Of a DNA stretch of 64,000 bases, positions 18,884 to 27,901 are shown one piece after another; position 1 is the first letter of the stretch; the number at the start of each line of letters is the position of its first letter. Made by a program: the position numbers and the translations under genes. The stretch is from assembly GCA_016714085.1 (NCBI GenBank), contig JADJNW010000005.1, positions 124,001-188,000 of the forward strand, read 5' to 3'. This stretch comes from Saprospiraceae bacterium (lineage in GTDB: Bacteria > Bacteroidota > Bacteroidia > Chitinophagales > Saprospiraceae). Below the pieces are notes generated by a model that made no database searches, was not told the DNA's origin, and saw only the letters and a list, made by a program, of their open reading frames with translations.

Positions 18884-19068
18884 TCATTTTCAAAAAGGGA
18901 ATTGACGCGATCTTCGGTCTGGCGCAGTTTTTCCTGGCAAAAGCGAATCAATGTGGTCGCCCGCTCCGTTTTCGCCGATAATTCATCGATTCCGATTTCG
19001 CCGGATTCCAGGGCGGTTACAATTTGTTGCAATTCCATTAATGCTTGCTCGTATGTAATATTTTCCAT
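18880..19068 (-). CDS. xseB: Exodeoxyribonuclease VII small subunit
   Basis: A 62-residue protein with the family pattern ITYEQALMELQQIVTALESGEIG followed by IDELSAKTERATTLIRFCQEKL. It binds several copies per XseA subunit in the ExoVII complex, which degrades single-stranded DNA to short oligonucleotides. Its ATG starts immediately after the xseA TAA (no spacer), which shows translational coupling. Length and order (xseA then xseB) are normal. Confidence 0.92.
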   Translation of the reverse strand: MENITYEQALMELQQIVTALESGEIGIDELSAKTERATTLIRFCQEKLRQTEDRVNSLFEND

Positions 19069-20298
19069 TTACTCCTTTACTTTTGATTTGATATTGCCAT
19101 CTGCAAAGCGCGTCGTTATTGCGTCTCCTTTTATAATATTTTTTGCGGAATGTAATATTTTTCCTTCCTTTGATGTAATTGTGAAGCCTCGTTTTAAAGT
19201 CGCTTCCACGCCCATTAATGCTACAATTTTAGAAAATTTTTCTAATTCTTGTTCTGAAGATCGAATTTGAAATGACGTTAAACGCGGGATTTCTATTTTA
19301 ATAGCATTCAATATTTGATTGGATGCTGCAATTTTTCTTTCCGAGCGTAGCTGTAGTCTTTGTTTCAAATTTTGCAATAAAAGTAATTGATTTTTAACGT
19401 TTTGTAAAGCAAAAATGCGCAAGCGTTGCCCATAATTGACCAAAGCACTTTCAAAAAGTGCGTTGCGATTAATCAAAAAATCGGCTACGGCGGTTGGTGT
19501 TTTCAAGGATGAATGCGCCACCAGATCAAGCACCGTTTCATCCACATCATGTCCGATGCCCGTGAATACTGGCAATGCGCATTCTGCTACTGCTTTGCAT
19601 AAATTGAAACTGTCAAAAGCTGCCAAGTCCAGCCGCGCCCCGCCGCCGCGAATAATGACCACGCAATCAAAATTCTCTTTTTGCCGCTCGATATTCTTTA
19701 ATTGCTTCAGCATTTCCGATTCAACTAAATCGCCTTGCATTGCCGTTGTAAATAACTTATAATCAAATTTATATCCATGAGGATTCTGATTTAAGTGTTG
19801 TAGAAAATCCTGATAACCGGCCGCTCTTTCCGAACTTAATATTGCAATTCTTTGTAATGCTAAAGGTAAGGGTAGGGTAGCGTTTTTGCTCACCAAGCCT
19901 GCTTGCTGCAATGCCTCAATCGTTTGCTGGCGTTGCATTTCGAGCTTGCCAAGGGTGTAAGCGGGATCAATATCTTCGACGATGAGTTTTAAGCCGTAAC
20001 GCTCATTAAAATCTACTTTGGCTTTGATTTGCACTTCGATGCCTTCTTGGAGTAAGTCGTTGATTATCAGTCCAATCTTACTGCGCAACTGCCTAAAATT
20101 GCGTTGCCAAATCACCGCTGAAGCTTGCGCTACAATTTCATCGCTTTCCTCTGATTTTTGCACCAATTCAAGAAAATAATGCCCTCGCGCTTCGCTCACT
20201 TGCATAATTTCACAGCGAATCCAGAGTGCTTCCGGCAGATTGAGCGCCAGGATGCGGCGGATGTATTCGTTGAGTTCGTGCAGGGAGTAGGATTTCAT
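19069..20298 (-). CDS. xseA: Exodeoxyribonuclease VII large subunit
   Basis: A 409-residue protein with an N-terminal OB-fold (SLHELNEYIRRIL, WIRCEIMQVSEARGHYFLELV), then the catalytic core with IAILSSERAAGYQDFLQHL, VVIIRGGGARLDLAAFD and VFTGIGHDVDETVLDLVAHSSLKTPTAVADFLI. A coiled-coil region and the C-terminal GATLKRGFTI-like motif (EATLKRGFTITSKEGKIL) follow. The ATG at 20298 (MKSYSLHEL) is chosen over one 27 nt upstream, in line with homologues. It acts with XseB in DNA repair and recombination. The enzyme is single-strand specific and metal independent in other bacteria (family knowledge). Confidence 0.93.
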   Translation of the reverse strand: MKSYSLHELNEYIRRILALNLPEALWIRCEIMQVSEARGHYFLELVQKSEESDEIVAQASAVIWQRNFRQLRSKIGLIINDLLQEGIEVQIKAKVDFNERYGLKLIVEDIDPAYTLGKLEMQRQQTIEALQQAGLVSKNATLPLPLALQRIAILSSERAAGYQDFLQHLNQNPHGYKFDYKLFTTAMQGDLVESEMLKQLKNIERQKENFDCVVIIRGGGARLDLAAFDSFNLCKAVAECALPVFTGIGHDVDETVLDLVAHSSLKTPTAVADFLINRNALFESALVNYGQRLRIFALQNVKNQLLLLQNLKQRLQLRSERKIAASNQILNAIKIEIPRLTSFQIRSSEQELEKFSKIVALMGVEATLKRGFTITSKEGKILHSAKNIIKGDAITTRFADGNIKSKVKE

Positions 20299-20331
20299 TA
20301 ATACAAAGTTAACGCCGAATGCCATTCGGCG

Positions 20332-21393
20332 CTACTTTACCATAAAATCTTTGATCACAGGCAGCAATCCATCTACACCTTCTTCGAGCGGCAGGACAAC
20401 TGGAACGCCCAGTTTTTGTTGGAGATTATCTCGATATGATTTTAACTCTTCCAGAGTCATGTGTTCACCATTCAAAGTGACAGCAATGACTTGCGAGCCA
20501 TATAATTTGATCAATTCGATTTCGGTTTCAATGGGTTGGATTTTGCAACCCCACTCTTCGGTGCCTTCGTAGCATTCGCGTCCAGGGGCATGGTGTAGAA
20601 TCACGCCTTTGGCATTGGCGGAAAGCAAATATTCAGCGCCAGCCGGACCCGTAGGATTGCGCAATGCGGATTGCCCTTCAAGCAGAATCAAATCAGGATT
20701 GGATACTAAGGAACATTGAACTACTGCGTGTTCTAACTCGCCGCTAATAAAATCATTGACCGTAGAATCAAAAATAAAACCGTGTTTGTAGCCTTGCATC
20801 CAGCCCGTTTGGCCAGTGTAAATCATTTCCGCGTAGATGCTATTTCGTTGACACATTTCCATGAGAAAGCGACAGGTAGTGCGTTTGCCAATAGCGCAAT
20901 CCGTGCCTAACACAGCAATGATGGGTTGTTTGACAGCATAAATTTCACCGCTCCAAAAGTGGAGTTCATGGCGAGGCTTGGGTTTGCGTACATCGAATAG
21001 TTGGACGCTGTGTTCTTTTGCTAAGGCTATAAATTCTGGATCTTCGCTCAAAAAAGTATGTAATCCGCAGACAATAGAGCATTTATATCTTATAGCATTT
21101 TTTAATTCTCCCCGAAAATCCGCAGGCAATTTCCCTCCGGGCAGTGCCACGCCAATTACACACCACACAGGCTGTTCACCGTCCTTTTCAAAATATTCTT
21201 GAACGGAAGCATAGACCGGGACATTGCGATGCTTGCCATCCATCACTTCGCCCGCGTCTTTTCCAGCGTGTTTGTAGTCAATTACTGCCAGGATTTCAAA
21301 TCGCTCGGTGCCGCGAAGCAGTCCGTGCGCGGTTTTGGCGAGATTGATCTCAAGCAGACCGTTGGTCAGAACAATTGCTTTTTCCTTTTGCAT
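20332..21393 (-). CDS. DUF1611 / DgcN-like P-loop protein
   Basis: A 353-residue member of the DUF1611 family. An N-terminal Rossmann-like part (ILAVIDYKHAGKDAGEVMDG) is followed by a P-loop-like AVLGTDCAIGKRTTCRFLMEM and the conserved EGQSALRNPTGPAGAEYLL and HHAPGRECYEG segments. Family members next to a dipeptide-epimerase-type enzyme have been described as DgcN, which N-acetylates D-glutamate before a DgcA racemase acts on the product. The neighbour at 21507-22586 is such an enolase-superfamily enzyme on the same strand, transcribed first. That link is the basis of the role; direct evidence in this organism is lacking. ATG 21393 (MQKEKAIVL) is preferred to the one 18 nt upstream. Confidence 0.8.
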   Translation of the reverse strand: MQKEKAIVLTNGLLEINLAKTAHGLLRGTERFEILAVIDYKHAGKDAGEVMDGKHRNVPVYASVQEYFEKDGEQPVWCVIGVALPGGKLPADFRGELKNAIRYKCSIVCGLHTFLSEDPEFIALAKEHSVQLFDVRKPKPRHELHFWSGEIYAVKQPIIAVLGTDCAIGKRTTCRFLMEMCQRNSIYAEMIYTGQTGWMQGYKHGFIFDSTVNDFISGELEHAVVQCSLVSNPDLILLEGQSALRNPTGPAGAEYLLSANAKGVILHHAPGRECYEGTEEWGCKIQPIETEIELIKLYGSQVIAVTLNGEHMTLEELKSYRDNLQQKLGVPVVLPLEEGVDGLLPVIKDFMVK

Positions 21394-21506
21394 AGTAAAT
21401 AAAGGCTGCAATAGCCAATGGATTAAAAATCAAGTAGTTGTCAATGATTTATTTGAATTATATTATAATAAATATCGACTAATGACTAAATAACTATTGG
21501 TTATTT

Positions 21507-22586
21507 TTAAAAAGGACGCTCGATCAATTCCACTCCTAATCCTGGTTTGTCATTTGGGTAGAGCCATCCATCCTTCAAGATGAAGCCACCGGTGGCCAAA
21601 TCCACAGCAATATCGAAGCTTCCATCCAAATCAAGATAACGAGTCGCAGGACTTGCCAATGCTACGTGCAAGGCTGCTGTAATGCTTACTGTGCTTTCAT
21701 CCATACAGCCCCACATCAAGCCAATATTATTACTATGGGCAATGTCTGCAATTTGCAAACCACCCAGGATGCCACCGCATTTGGCGAGTTTGATATTAAA
21801 AATACCATAATAATTCCCATTGGAAGTGAGTGCAGCTGCATCGCGCCAATCGTGAAGGTCTTCGTCTGCAGCGCATATTTGTCGAATTTCAGGCGACACT
21901 TGAAGCATTTCTTCCAGATGACCCGGCGGGAAGGGTTGTTCGATAAATTCTACATCCAATCCTTGTGTGGCTTTTACAAATCGTTCTAATTCATCTACCC
22001 CGTAACCTTGATTCGCATCTACTCGAATTTTAATATGTTTTCCTACCGCTTCCCGCATTTTGCTGAAAATCTCGATATCTTTTTCAACTTCTAAACCTGT
22101 TTTCAATTTAATGATTTTGAATCCTTTAGCTATATTTTCTTTGGCTTCCGCAATAGATTCCTCCAAGGATTTGATACCAATCGTAATAGAAGTTGGAAAA
22201 CCTTCATGTTTTTTGCCCAGCAACTCTACCAGAGGTTTTTCAGCCATTTTTCCAAACGCATCGTACAAAGCAATATCTAATGCAGCGCGGGCAGCTGGAG
22301 TTTCAGGCATTAGTTCTTCGGAGGAACGAATAAGCTCTTGAAAATCCTCCAAATCTCTACCAACCAATAGTTCCGAGGCATTGCCTTCGAGCGATTCCAA
22401 GGATAAATCCATGGTTTCTCCAGTCACAAATTCGGTAGGAGCACTACAACCAACACCATACATCCCATTTTCTAACTCAAGATAGACAAAGACATTCTCC
22501 GCCGAATCAATCGTATGCACCGCAATGGTGTAGGGTTTAGTGAGCTGGAGATTGGCTTGCCAGCATTTGATACGTGTTATTTTCAT
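21507..22586 (-). CDS. Dipeptide epimerase / DgcA-like enolase-superfamily racemase
   Basis: A 359-residue member of the muconate-lactonising/dipeptide-epimerase subgroup. KxK in IIKLKTGLEVEKD gives the two catalytic lysine positions, with metal ligands in RVDANQGYG, EFIEQPFPP and CAADEDLHDW, the second general base in FNIKLAKCGG, and MDESTVS near the end. It is either an L-Ala-D/L-Glu epimerase in peptidoglycan recycling or the racemase half of a DgcN-DgcA D-glutamate route. The adjoining DUF1611 gene favours the second. Both are family-based inferences. The ATG at 22586 matches the usual start MKITRI. Confidence 0.85.
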   Translation of the reverse strand: MKITRIKCWQANLQLTKPYTIAVHTIDSAENVFVYLELENGMYGVGCSAPTEFVTGETMDLSLESLEGNASELLVGRDLEDFQELIRSSEELMPETPAARAALDIALYDAFGKMAEKPLVELLGKKHEGFPTSITIGIKSLEESIAEAKENIAKGFKIIKLKTGLEVEKDIEIFSKMREAVGKHIKIRVDANQGYGVDELERFVKATQGLDVEFIEQPFPPGHLEEMLQVSPEIRQICAADEDLHDWRDAAALTSNGNYYGIFNIKLAKCGGILGGLQIADIAHSNNIGLMWGCMDESTVSITAALHVALASPATRYLDLDGSFDIAVDLATGGFILKDGWLYPNDKPGLGVELIERPF

Positions 22587-22900
22587 ATATGCAATTCAGT
22601 ATTTATTTTTGAAAGAATCAGAAATATTTGAAATGAGTTGTTCTCAATATTTCAATATTTAAGCTTTTCAATGCTCCTGAAAGATTTGGCAAATATATCA
22701 AATGACTTGGCTTTTCAATGCGAAAAAAATCCTTTCTTTGCGGCTGTTTGCAAACAAGTAATGCCGAGAAGTGTTGCAATGGTAAACGCATTTCAAATTT
22801 TATTAAAATCGTTTTTGGCAACGCTTTTTTTGCAGTATCTTGTAGCGGCGAAGCCACTGTTGCTGGCGAATTTTCGCAAAATCGGATAAAGAACTCAAAT
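22587..22900. other. Divergent intergenic region
   Basis: A 314-bp region between the epimerase and pdhA, both reading away from it. The pdhA frame stays open upstream to 22718, but that extension (CGCLQTSNAEKCC and so on) is not protein-like, so it is treated as leader. No strong promoter match or hairpin was seen. Confidence 0.4.
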
Positions 22901-23929
22901 ATGGTTGCAGAAAAAAAACAAAGGACAACTAAAAAAAGTACTTCGACTTACAGCAAAGAGCAATATCTTTTTTGGTATGAACTGATGCTACGCATACGGC
23001 GCTTTGAAGAACGAGCTCTGGTAGCTTATGGGCAGCAGAAAGTACGCGGTTTTTGTCATGTTTACATTGGACAAGAGGCAGTTGCGGCAGGAATTGAATC
23101 TGCTTTAAAGCCGGGTGATGCAATTGTGACAGCTTACCGTCAGCATGGCATAGCAATTGGTCGAGGCGTCTCTACCAAGGCGGCTATGGCGGAATTATTT
23201 GGCAAAGCGACAGGGATTGTAAAAGGCAAGGGCGGTTCGATGCACTTTTTCTATGCTGAAAATAAATATTTTGGAGGTAATGGTATCGTTGGGGCACAAA
23301 TTCCGATTGGTACGGGTATTGCTTTCGCAGAAAAATATAGAGGCACCGATAATCTTTGCGTGACTATGTTCGGCGATGGTGCTGCGCGGCAGGGCGCTTT
23401 GTACGAATCTTTTAACATGGCGATGACCTGGAAATTGCCGGTATTATATATTGTAGAGAATAATGGCTACGCGATGGGTACTTCGGTGGCACGCACGAGT
23501 AATGTACAAGATTTATATAAAATTGGTCTGGCTTTTGATATGCCAAGTGAAGCAGTAGATGGCATGAATCCTGAATCGGTACACGAAGCCATTCAAAAAG
23601 CAGCGGAGCATATCCGTGCCGGAAAAGGGCCTTACTTCCTTGAAATCAAGACATATCGTTACAAAGGGCACTCCGTATCCGACCCAGCAAAGTATCGTAG
23701 CAAGGATGAGGTGAAAGAATATCAGGATAAAGACCCTGTCAAAACGACCGAAGCCAAAATATTGGCTAATGGCATTGCGACTGAAGAAGAAATCCAGGCG
23801 ATCAAGGATAAAATTAAAGCAGAGATCGAAGAAGCGGTACAGTTTGCAGAAGAATCTCCCTATCCTGATCCGTCTGAATTGTACACCGATAATTACACGC
23901 AACAAGATTATCCATATATTAAGGATTAA
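22901..23929 (+). CDS. pdhA: Pyruvate dehydrogenase E1 component, alpha subunit
   Basis: A 342-residue thiamine-diphosphate enzyme subunit. RIRRFEERALVAYGQQKVRGFCHVYIGQEA is the family start, followed by GGSMHFF and the TPP/Mg motif GDGAARQGALYESFNMA...VENNGYAMGTS (about residues 153-190). The C-terminal phosphorylation-loop-like segment KTYRYKGHSVSDPAKYRS is present. It decarboxylates pyruvate together with the beta subunit, which is not adjacent here. Some alpha subunits of this type belong to branched-chain or acetoin complexes, but the sequence fits PdhA. ATG 22901 (MVAEKKQ) is chosen as the first start that gives a normal N-terminus. Confidence 0.92.
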   Translation: MVAEKKQRTTKKSTSTYSKEQYLFWYELMLRIRRFEERALVAYGQQKVRGFCHVYIGQEAVAAGIESALKPGDAIVTAYRQHGIAIGRGVSTKAAMAELFGKATGIVKGKGGSMHFFYAENKYFGGNGIVGAQIPIGTGIAFAEKYRGTDNLCVTMFGDGAARQGALYESFNMAMTWKLPVLYIVENNGYAMGTSVARTSNVQDLYKIGLAFDMPSEAVDGMNPESVHEAIQKAAEHIRAGKGPYFLEIKTYRYKGHSVSDPAKYRSKDEVKEYQDKDPVKTTEAKILANGIATEEEIQAIKDKIKAEIEEAVQFAEESPYPDPSELYTDNYTQQDYPYIKD

Positions 23930-23964
23930 ATTTGAACTTTTTACATAGAAGCCTTTCTGAAAAA

Positions 23965-24007
23965 GTGGTGGAAGATGAAGCAATGCCTTTTCCACCGCTT
24001 TTTTTTA
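23965..24007 (+). terminator. Terminator after pdhA
   Basis: GTGGTGGAA and TTCCACCGC form a stem with one G-mismatch or wobble, followed by an eight-T run at 24000-24007. It lies 36 bp after the pdhA stop. Confidence 0.75.
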
Positions 24008-24038
24008 TACAAAACAATTATAGAAACAAAACTTTCTC

Positions 24039-24046
24039 TATCTTTG
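24039..24046 (+). promoter_or_regulatory. -7 box TATCTTTG for the TPR gene
   Basis: TATCTTTG, followed by GCGTGG, matches the Bacteroidota -7 consensus and lies directly behind the pdhA terminator. It implies a leader of about 130 nt that contains the GTCTGAC-type word repeats at 24120-24170. Confidence 0.55.
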
Positions 24047-24181
24047 CGTGGCTTTTTAAAAACCTCTTTTCAGAAGCTGGAAAAGGAAAGTCAGATCAGA
24101 GATTAGAAAGAAAAAATAAGCTGATTTTGAATAGTCTGACATCCCACCTCTGGTCTCTGACCTCTAAAAGAAACGTGAAAG

Positions 24182-24871
24182 ATGGCAAAAAGAAAACAAA
24201 CAGAAAAAGATGATGTCCTGATTGACGTAGTCGAAGTGAGAGAAGGCGCGCAGGATTTTTTTGAAAAATATCGCAATTTTATACTTGGCGGCGTTGGATT
24301 GCTGGTTTTGGCGATAGGTGGCTTGTTCGCTTACAATCAATTTTATCTCAAGCCCAAACAAACAGAGGCGGTAGAACAAATGTTTCAGGCGCAAGTGCAA
24401 TTTGAGCGCGATTCTTTTACGCTGGCGCTGACCAATCCTGGCGGCGGATACACCGGATTCCTTGACATTATTGACAACTACAAGGGTACAACGGCTGCTA
24501 ATACTGCTAATTATTATGCGGGTGTAAGTTATCTTCGTCTTGGGCAGTTTGAAGCTGCAGCTTCTTATTTAAAGGATTTCAACGCAAAAGGCGAAGTAAT
24601 GCCGATTATGAAAAATGGCGCTTTGGGCGATGTTTATTCCGAGTTAAATGACTTGAATCAGGCAATGAGCTATTATAAAAAAGCGGTGAGCGCTGGTGAA
24701 AATGAAGTTTTGACGCCTTACTACTTGAAAAAAGTCGCGATGCTGCATGAAAAAAATGGCAATGCCGCCGAAGCGCTCAAAACGTATCAACGCATCAAGG
24801 ATGAGTATCCAACTTCCCCGGATGCCCGTGATATTGACAAATACATCGCTCGGACGAGTCCGAAAGGATAA
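24182..24871 (+). CDS. Membrane-anchored tetratricopeptide repeat protein
   Basis: A 229-residue protein with a charged cytoplasmic N-terminus, one transmembrane helix (residues about 33-53, FILGGVGLLVLAIGGLFAYN) and at least three TPR units in the periplasmic part: ANYYAGVSYLRLGQFEAAASYLKD, GALGDVYSELNDLNQAMSYYKKAV and LKKVAMLHEKNGNAAEALKTYQRI. The topology and size resemble YfgM-like ancillary proteins, though that is only a resemblance. It probably mediates protein contacts at the membrane. It is a single-gene unit between a promoter and a terminator. Confidence 0.85.
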   Translation: MAKRKQTEKDDVLIDVVEVREGAQDFFEKYRNFILGGVGLLVLAIGGLFAYNQFYLKPKQTEAVEQMFQAQVQFERDSFTLALTNPGGGYTGFLDIIDNYKGTTAANTANYYAGVSYLRLGQFEAAASYLKDFNAKGEVMPIMKNGALGDVYSELNDLNQAMSYYKKAVSAGENEVLTPYYLKKVAMLHEKNGNAAEALKTYQRIKDEYPTSPDARDIDKYIARTSPKG

Positions 24872-24898
24872 TCGTATGAACATTTTATAGGTATCACT

Positions 24899-24945
24899 AA
24901 AAGGTAAGGTGTGGTTATTCTCATCTTACCTTTTGTATTTTATAT
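24899..24945 (+). terminator. Terminator after the TPR gene
   Basis: AAAAGGTAAGGTG and CATCTTACCTTTT pair over about 12 bp, followed by TTTTGTATTTTA. It lies 27 bp after the stop codon. Confidence 0.75.
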
Positions 24946-24978
24946 TATCTTAATATCTATCGTCTAAAGTCTCAAAAA

Positions 24979-25491
24979 ATGGCAAGCGCATTAAAAAACC
25001 TGTCTTCTTATGATGAAGCCTCCATCCCTTCGGTTGAAGGCATGAGTTTTGGGATTGTGGTCGCCGAATGGAATGCAAAAATTACGCACGCTATGTATGA
25101 AGGGTGTTATGAAACATTAGTTAAACATGGCGCAAAAGAAGAAAACATTCATACCATTCAAGTGCCGGGTTCATTTGAATTGCCAACCGGCGCAAGGTTG
25201 ATCGCAACTAAGCACAAACTCGATGCAGTCATTTGCCTGGGCTGCGTGATCAAGGGCGAAACCAAGCACGATGAATACATCAACAACGCAGTTGCAATGG
25301 GCTTGACTAATCTAAGCATTGCCTCCGGGCAACCCTTTATTTTTGGAGTGCTGACGCCGAATAATGAAGAACAAGCCCTGGAACGTGCCGGCGGCAAACA
25401 TGGTAACAAAGGTATAGAAGCTGCAGTTACTGCAATTCGTATGGCTGCTCTGAAAAAAGAAATGACCTCGAACCCTAAAATTGGATTTTGA
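24979..25491 (+). CDS. ribH: 6,7-dimethyl-8-ribityllumazine synthase
   Basis: A 170-residue lumazine synthase. Signatures are FGIVVAEWNAKIT at the start, IQVPGSFELPTGARLIA, LGCVIKGETKHDEYINNAVA with the active-site His, and FGVLTPNNEEQALERAGGKHGNKG. It condenses 5-amino-6-ribitylaminouracil with dihydroxybutanone phosphate in riboflavin synthesis and forms a hollow oligomer in other bacteria. It stands alone here, without other rib genes and without an FMN riboswitch in the short 107-bp upstream space. GTCTAAAGTCTC words occur just before the ATG. Confidence 0.95.
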   Translation: MASALKNLSSYDEASIPSVEGMSFGIVVAEWNAKITHAMYEGCYETLVKHGAKEENIHTIQVPGSFELPTGARLIATKHKLDAVICLGCVIKGETKHDEYINNAVAMGLTNLSIASGQPFIFGVLTPNNEEQALERAGGKHGNKGIEAAVTAIRMAALKKEMTSNPKIGF

Positions 25492-25582
25492 GTTGGTAGA
25501 TGGACAAAAGGTAGAGGATAGAGATTTTTTCCATTTTTGACCTTTTATCAATAACTTGTCGCTCTACTATATACACTCTACT

Positions 25583-26446
25583 ATGAAGATTTCCACCATA
25601 GAAACGGGTTTTCTTAAACTCGACGGCGGTGCAATGTTTGGCATTGTACCTAAAAGGCTTTGGCAGAAACTGAACCCACCTGACGAAAACAACCTCTGCA
25701 CTTGGGCGATGCGTTGCCTGCTAGTAGAAACGGACAACCGAAAAATTCTGATAGATACAGGCATTGGCGACAAGCAAGATGCGAAGTTTCGCTCTCATTT
25801 TGAACCACATGGGGATAAAACATTGCTTAATTCGCTGTTAGAGAAGAATTTACATCCTGAAGATATTACGGATGTATTATTGACGCATTTGCATTTTGAT
25901 CATGTGGGTGGCGCGGTGAAATTTGATTCCGAGGGAAAATTAGTACCCACTTTTCCGAATGCCACTTATTGGAGTAACGAAATCCACTGGAATTGGGCCA
26001 TGCAACCCAACGAGCGCGAAAAAGCTTCGTTTCTGAAAGAAAATTTTGTGCCTTTGCGAGAAGCAGGCGTTGTGCAATTTATTGATATTCAAGAAGAAGA
26101 TATGGAATGGCTGCCCGGCATTCACTTGCGCTTTGTCTATGGACATACCGAAGCCATGATGATTCCTATTATAAAAATTGCTAATAAAACTTTAATTTAT
26201 TGCGCGGATGTGATGCCTTCCTCTTATCACATCGGCATGCCTTATGTAATGAGTTATGATGTGCGCCCTTTAGTGACTTTGGTTGAAAAAGAAAAGATTC
26301 TATATGAGGCCGTTACAAATAAAAATATTCTATTATTTGAACATGACCCTTTTATTGCTGCTGCTACTGTAACTCAGGATGATCGCGGTAGAATTGTACT
26401 TGAAAAAACATTTAATAACTTAGAACAGGCTTTGCTTTCGATGTAA
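25583..26446 (+). CDS. Metallo-beta-lactamase fold hydrolase
   Basis: A 287-residue MBL-fold protein. The metal motif THLHFDHVGG (near residues 100-110), preceded by ILIDTGIGDKQ and followed by FVYGHTEAMMIP and CADVMPSSYHIG, places it with lactonase-like AiiA-type and related hydrolases. The substrate is unknown. ATG 25583 (MKISTIETGF) fits the family start better than the one 27 nt upstream. Its 3' end overlaps the convergent AraC-type gene by 35 bp, which is a tight but plausible arrangement. Confidence 0.85.
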   Translation: MKISTIETGFLKLDGGAMFGIVPKRLWQKLNPPDENNLCTWAMRCLLVETDNRKILIDTGIGDKQDAKFRSHFEPHGDKTLLNSLLEKNLHPEDITDVLLTHLHFDHVGGAVKFDSEGKLVPTFPNATYWSNEIHWNWAMQPNEREKASFLKENFVPLREAGVVQFIDIQEEDMEWLPGIHLRFVYGHTEAMMIPIIKIANKTLIYCADVMPSSYHIGMPYVMSYDVRPLVTLVEKEKILYEAVTNKNILLFEHDPFIAAATVTQDDRGRIVLEKTFNNLEQALLSM

Positions 26447-27236
26447 TTTCATTTAACACAACATTAGGTGTAGCGCCTGCAAATTGCTTGAAATCGCGGA
26501 TAAAATGAGCCTGATCGGCATAATCATATTGCTGTGCCAATTCTGCCCAATTCAGTGCTTCTCTTTGTAAAATAGAATTATATGTATTACTAAAACGAAT
26601 AATACGTTGATATGTTTTGGGGCTAAGCCCAAGGTTTACTTTGAAAGCGCGTTGCAATTGCCGTTCGCAGACATATAATGTTTTACTCAATGTTTCAATT
26701 GAAATATTACCGTTCGAGCTGCGAATTTTTTTCATCGCTTCAGTAAAATAATTGTGCTTAGGCTTACTTTGCTTTAGCTGCGAAATCAAAAAATACTCCA
26801 AAATAGCGATCCGTTCTCGATCGGTCGCAGCGTTTTGAATATTGTCAATCAGCGCTTTAGAGTCGTAACCAAAAAAGTCTTCTACCAGCACAAAATTATT
26901 GAAAAAATAAGCCAATGGACGCCGGAAGAGTTGAATCAACCCCTCCGGCTTCAATCTTGCACCAAAAATGCTACTTGCCCCAGGCATTTGCCAGAGTACC
27001 GACTCATCCATCATGCCTTCTATGTATGCCTTTGGAAAAGGATTTCCAATCTCGTCCACAATCCCCAATTGATGGATTTCGCCCACCTGAAAAATCAGTT
27101 CGGACATGCCGAGTGGCAGGCAGCGCTGCATAGAAGAATATTCTTGCGGTGTACCATCGGATTGTTGCGACCAATAGCATTCTACATAAGGCTTCAGGAT
27201 CGGAGAGACCGGGTATTCGCGGGAAGTAACTTTCAT
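26412..27236 (-). CDS. AraC-family transcriptional regulator
   Basis: A 274-residue regulator. The N-terminal two thirds resembles the DUF6597-type sensing domain (VSPILKPYVECYWSQQ, GARLKPEGLIQLF), and the C-terminal AraC HTH (about residues 165-262) contains SIETLSKTLYVCERQLQRAFKVNLGLSPKTYQRIIRF and YDYADQAHFIRDFKQFAGATP. It binds DNA as an activator or repressor of unknown targets. The divergent neighbour is a c-type cytochrome lipoprotein gene in tandem (same strand), not an obvious target. Confidence 0.85.
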   Translation of the reverse strand: MKVTSREYPVSPILKPYVECYWSQQSDGTPQEYSSMQRCLPLGMSELIFQVGEIHQLGIVDEIGNPFPKAYIEGMMDESVLWQMPGASSIFGARLKPEGLIQLFRRPLAYFFNNFVLVEDFFGYDSKALIDNIQNAATDRERIAILEYFLISQLKQSKPKHNYFTEAMKKIRSSNGNISIETLSKTLYVCERQLQRAFKVNLGLSPKTYQRIIRFSNTYNSILQREALNWAELAQQYDYADQAHFIRDFKQFAGATPNVVLNEITSKAKPVLSY

Positions 27237-27313
27237 GGCTAATTATTCATTTTTCTTTACATGAATAGATACAAAACTGCAATTTTTTGAACCAATGTGT
27301 AATATTTTTAGAC

Positions 27314-27901
27314 CTATTGCGCAATATTCTCCATAGGTATGGGCGCCGGAACGACATTATTCACTGGCTCTGTAGATTGTAAATAGGTGAAAATAGCGCG
27401 CAAATCTTCATCGCTCAAATTTTTGTACACAAACCAGGGCATTGGCGGGAGCAGTGGTCGAGTGCCATCCAGTCCTTTGGACTTACCTTCACGAATCGCT
27501 TTTAAAAACTGTTTCTCCGTCCAAGTACCAATACCTGTTTCATCAGAAGTAATATTGGCAGCGAAGGAAACACCCCAAGCACCTACTGTTGCTGTAAACT
27601 CAGGCCCAAAAAGTACCCAATCGTTTATGACTTTAGTGTCAATTTTACCAATTGGTGCATCTGAGCGATGACCAGAAAATCGGCGAGAAAAGTCAACTTC
27701 AGGGCCATTTGGTCCCATTACTTTAGGTGAATGACAATCGTCGCAACCAATCGCATTGACCAAATATTCGCCTCTAAGGCGCAATTGTTCTTTTGTGGGC
27801 GCTACTTCGGCGACTTCTTCTTGCGTATTTTCATTGCAAGCTAAAAGCAGCATTGAAAGGTTTGCCACTACGACGAGGGCGATAATTACATAATTTTTCA
27901 T
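27314..27901 (-). CDS. Lipid-anchored c-type cytochrome
   Basis: A 195-residue exported protein with a lipoprotein signal (SMLLLAC, Cys22) and one haem-binding CDDCH motif (residues 53-57). A likely sixth ligand Met lies in LLPPMPWFVYKNLSDEDLRAIFTYLQ, the standard end of this cytochrome group. It would carry electrons in the periplasm or at the membrane surface. The haem is attached covalently through the two cysteines (family knowledge). Its redox partner is not in the neighbourhood. Confidence 0.88.
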   Translation of the reverse strand: MKNYVIIALVVVANLSMLLLACNENTQEEVAEVAPTKEQLRLRGEYLVNAIGCDDCHSPKVMGPNGPEVDFSRRFSGHRSDAPIGKIDTKVINDWVLFGPEFTATVGAWGVSFAANITSDETGIGTWTEKQFLKAIREGKSKGLDGTRPLLPPMPWFVYKNLSDEDLRAIFTYLQSTEPVNNVVPAPIPMENIAQ

